DNA of 62,000 nt from Phoronis australis (taxonomy: Eukaryota; Phoronida; Phoronidae): the NCBI GenBank assembly GCA_002633005.1, contig NMRA01000376.1, positions 4,410-66,409 on the forward strand. The letters are read 5' to 3'. Positions 61,501 through 62,000 of the stretch are shown piece by piece. Made by a program: the position numbers and the translations under genes. Under the pieces are notes generated by a model that was not told where the DNA came from, searched no databases, and saw nothing but the letters and a program-made list of their open reading frames with translations. How positions within the stretch are numbered: the stretch's first letter is position 1; every line of letters begins with the position of its first letter.

Positions 61501-62000
61501 AAGCAAAGGTTTTAGAGATGAGTCACATATACTTTGAATACTTTATAAAATAACTCATACATGTTTACTGAGCCAAGAGTCGTTTTTAGTGGCGTAGCCA
61601 CTGTACAAAGCGGACCGCCCTGACAGGGTACGAGGGCTGCGGCGTGACGACTTCGGAGGTCGGCGGTACAAACTTGGTGATGAACGAGGGGACGTAAAGC
61701 TGGCGGTTACTTTGGGTAGCGGGGTGGGAATATGCAGCGAAACTATCTAGGCCCCTAGTCAGTGACAATTTGGGTGCTTACAACTAATTGGTCCCATGCA
61801 CTAAATTCTTGTTCTTGGAAGATGAAACGATGTAATAAATATTCAGTATATATCATAACTTACTCTTGAATGCTGTCAACAACTACGTCATAATTTAAGC
61901 TCAAGTTCGCCATTGTTCTCTCCATTACCTCCAGGTGCGCGGGCGGCACGCGAAAGGACACACGATTGTTCAGGAAAGGTGAACTCCAAAAATCCATCTG
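52547..62000 (-). CDS. M14A metallocarboxypeptidase (carboxypeptidase A/B-like), 5' end beyond the window
   Basis: Exons (minus): 62000-61864 (partial), 61754-61625 (donor uncertain), 61033-60932, 60349-60245, 59808-59701, 58632-58548, 58425-58223, 53782-53698, 52752-52547 with stop. All phases agree. Family role: a secreted zinc enzyme removing C-terminal residues, made as a proenzyme. Seen: propeptide part ([21 protein letters not shown]); start of the catalytic domain ([24 protein letters not shown]); zinc ligands in GMHAREW and the His of [23 protein letters not shown] and DPNRNFD (substrate-binding Arg and Asn-Arg); the disulphide cysteines GGC and [15 protein letters not shown] with the Tyr248 equivalent; LEL with the catalytic Glu. 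The 255-equivalent residue is Tyr, neither Ile (A type) nor Asp (B type), so an A-like preference is only inferred. The signal peptide lies to the right of the window. Confidence 0.9.
55198..55338 (+). repeat. Dispersed repeat family, copy 3 of 3
   Basis: GCTCTGTAACCCTCGACAAC, CTTACAAAGTCTGCTAAACG, GACAAGCGTGACTTATACG and CAGACCACCCACC match the minus strand at 28968-29100 and 5800-5938. It lies in the large carboxypeptidase intron. Confidence 0.6.
55750..55803 (+). repeat. Tandem duplication, 30-bp unit
   Basis: GGGCAGGTACAGAGCCTGTA followed by TGGT occurs twice, 30 bp apart, separated by GCGGAT. It is non-coding. Confidence 0.8.
56192..56351. mobile_element. Degenerate TIR element (GGGCAGATCTAGGATTTTT / GATCCGCCTGTG)
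   Basis: The left end CAAGGGCAGATCTAGGATTT with AAAAGGGGGGTAGGAT and the right end CCCCCCCCGATCCGCCTGTG form imperfect inverted repeats (compare GGCGGATC with GGCAGATC). The layout, a GGATCTAGG-like terminus followed by a G run, is typical of a widespread animal MITE type. Only one copy is seen here. Confidence 0.5.
56395..56640. repeat. AT-rich dispersed repeat, rearranged copy 3
   Basis: The left part (TCTTTATTATGAGCTC, ATGACGTTTTCTAATACTAT) is the reverse complement of 30160-30220. The right part (GTAGATTTAGGGAAC, CTATTTGGGACTGTTTC) is direct relative to 30265-30310. The copy has therefore been internally inverted, or the element is naturally palindromic. Confidence 0.55.
58766..59468 (+). 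repeat. 352-bp near-perfect tandem duplication with N at the junction
   Basis: ACTTTTTGAGGTTATTAGG starts at 58766 and again at 59118, directly after the N at 59117, and both units end GCAACGGTGCGTTGC. By eye only three substitutions separate the units. It lies wholly in the carboxypeptidase intron between 58632 and 59701, so coding is unaffected. An unresolved heterozygous overlap in assembly is more likely than a true duplication. Confidence 0.9.
60763..60869. repeat. Foldback with 27-bp arms
   Basis: CTTCGCCGGTTTCGCCGGGT (60763 on) is complementary, with a few mismatches, to CGGGTTGACACGGTGGAACC followed by GGCGAAG ending at 60869. The loop is about 50 bp. It lies in a carboxypeptidase intron about 60 bp from an exon end (60932). 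Confidence 0.65.

Overview
The window is intron-rich animal nuclear DNA. Coding exons are short (about 20-440 bp, apart from one exon of 2.1 kb), introns follow GT-AG, and the gene families (CLCA, a Src-type SH3-SH2-kinase module, an M14 carboxypeptidase with propeptide) are metazoan. Dispersed short transposons are dense, and the palindrome TAGGCCTA occurs six times. I infer a marine invertebrate, possibly a non-vertebrate deuterostome, but the sequence alone does not fix the phylum. Two ambiguous bases (51830, 59117) point to a draft assembly.

Layout. 1-8.2 kb: no gene recognised; repeats, including a frameshifted hAT transposase relic. 8.2-24.5 kb, plus strand: a complete 15-exon CLCA gene whose exons join in frame to 952 codons (signal peptide, HExxH metalloprotease motif, VWA domain with MIDAS, beta/FN3-like region, C-terminal membrane helix). 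25.9-28.4 kb, minus strand: a two-exon gene for a 741-residue Ser-rich coiled-coil protein with two SxIP-type motifs, convergent with CLCA. 28.5-40.2 kb, minus strand: a multi-exon SH3-SH2-kinase gene whose kinase domain has lost the HRD and DFG aspartates and apparently also the VAIK lysine and glycine loop, so I read it as a Src-like pseudokinase. This is the most interesting item. 40.2-52.5 kb: mostly repeats, plus one unassigned but well-formed coding exon and a few doubtful small ORFs. 52.5-62.0 kb, minus strand: an M14A carboxypeptidase gene running off the right edge, with its catalytic set present.

Mobile DNA. At least ten short repeat families recur as pairs or triplets, several with terminal inverted repeats or foldback structure. 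They include a 1.48-kb giant foldback in a pseudokinase intron, a 470-bp TIR element (two copies) and a 145-bp TIR element (two copies). A 352-bp near-identical tandem duplication with an N at its junction is probably an assembly artefact.

All gene models were built by hand from reading frames, splice consensus and family motifs. Exon phases were checked for continuity. No transcript, database or alignment program was available.
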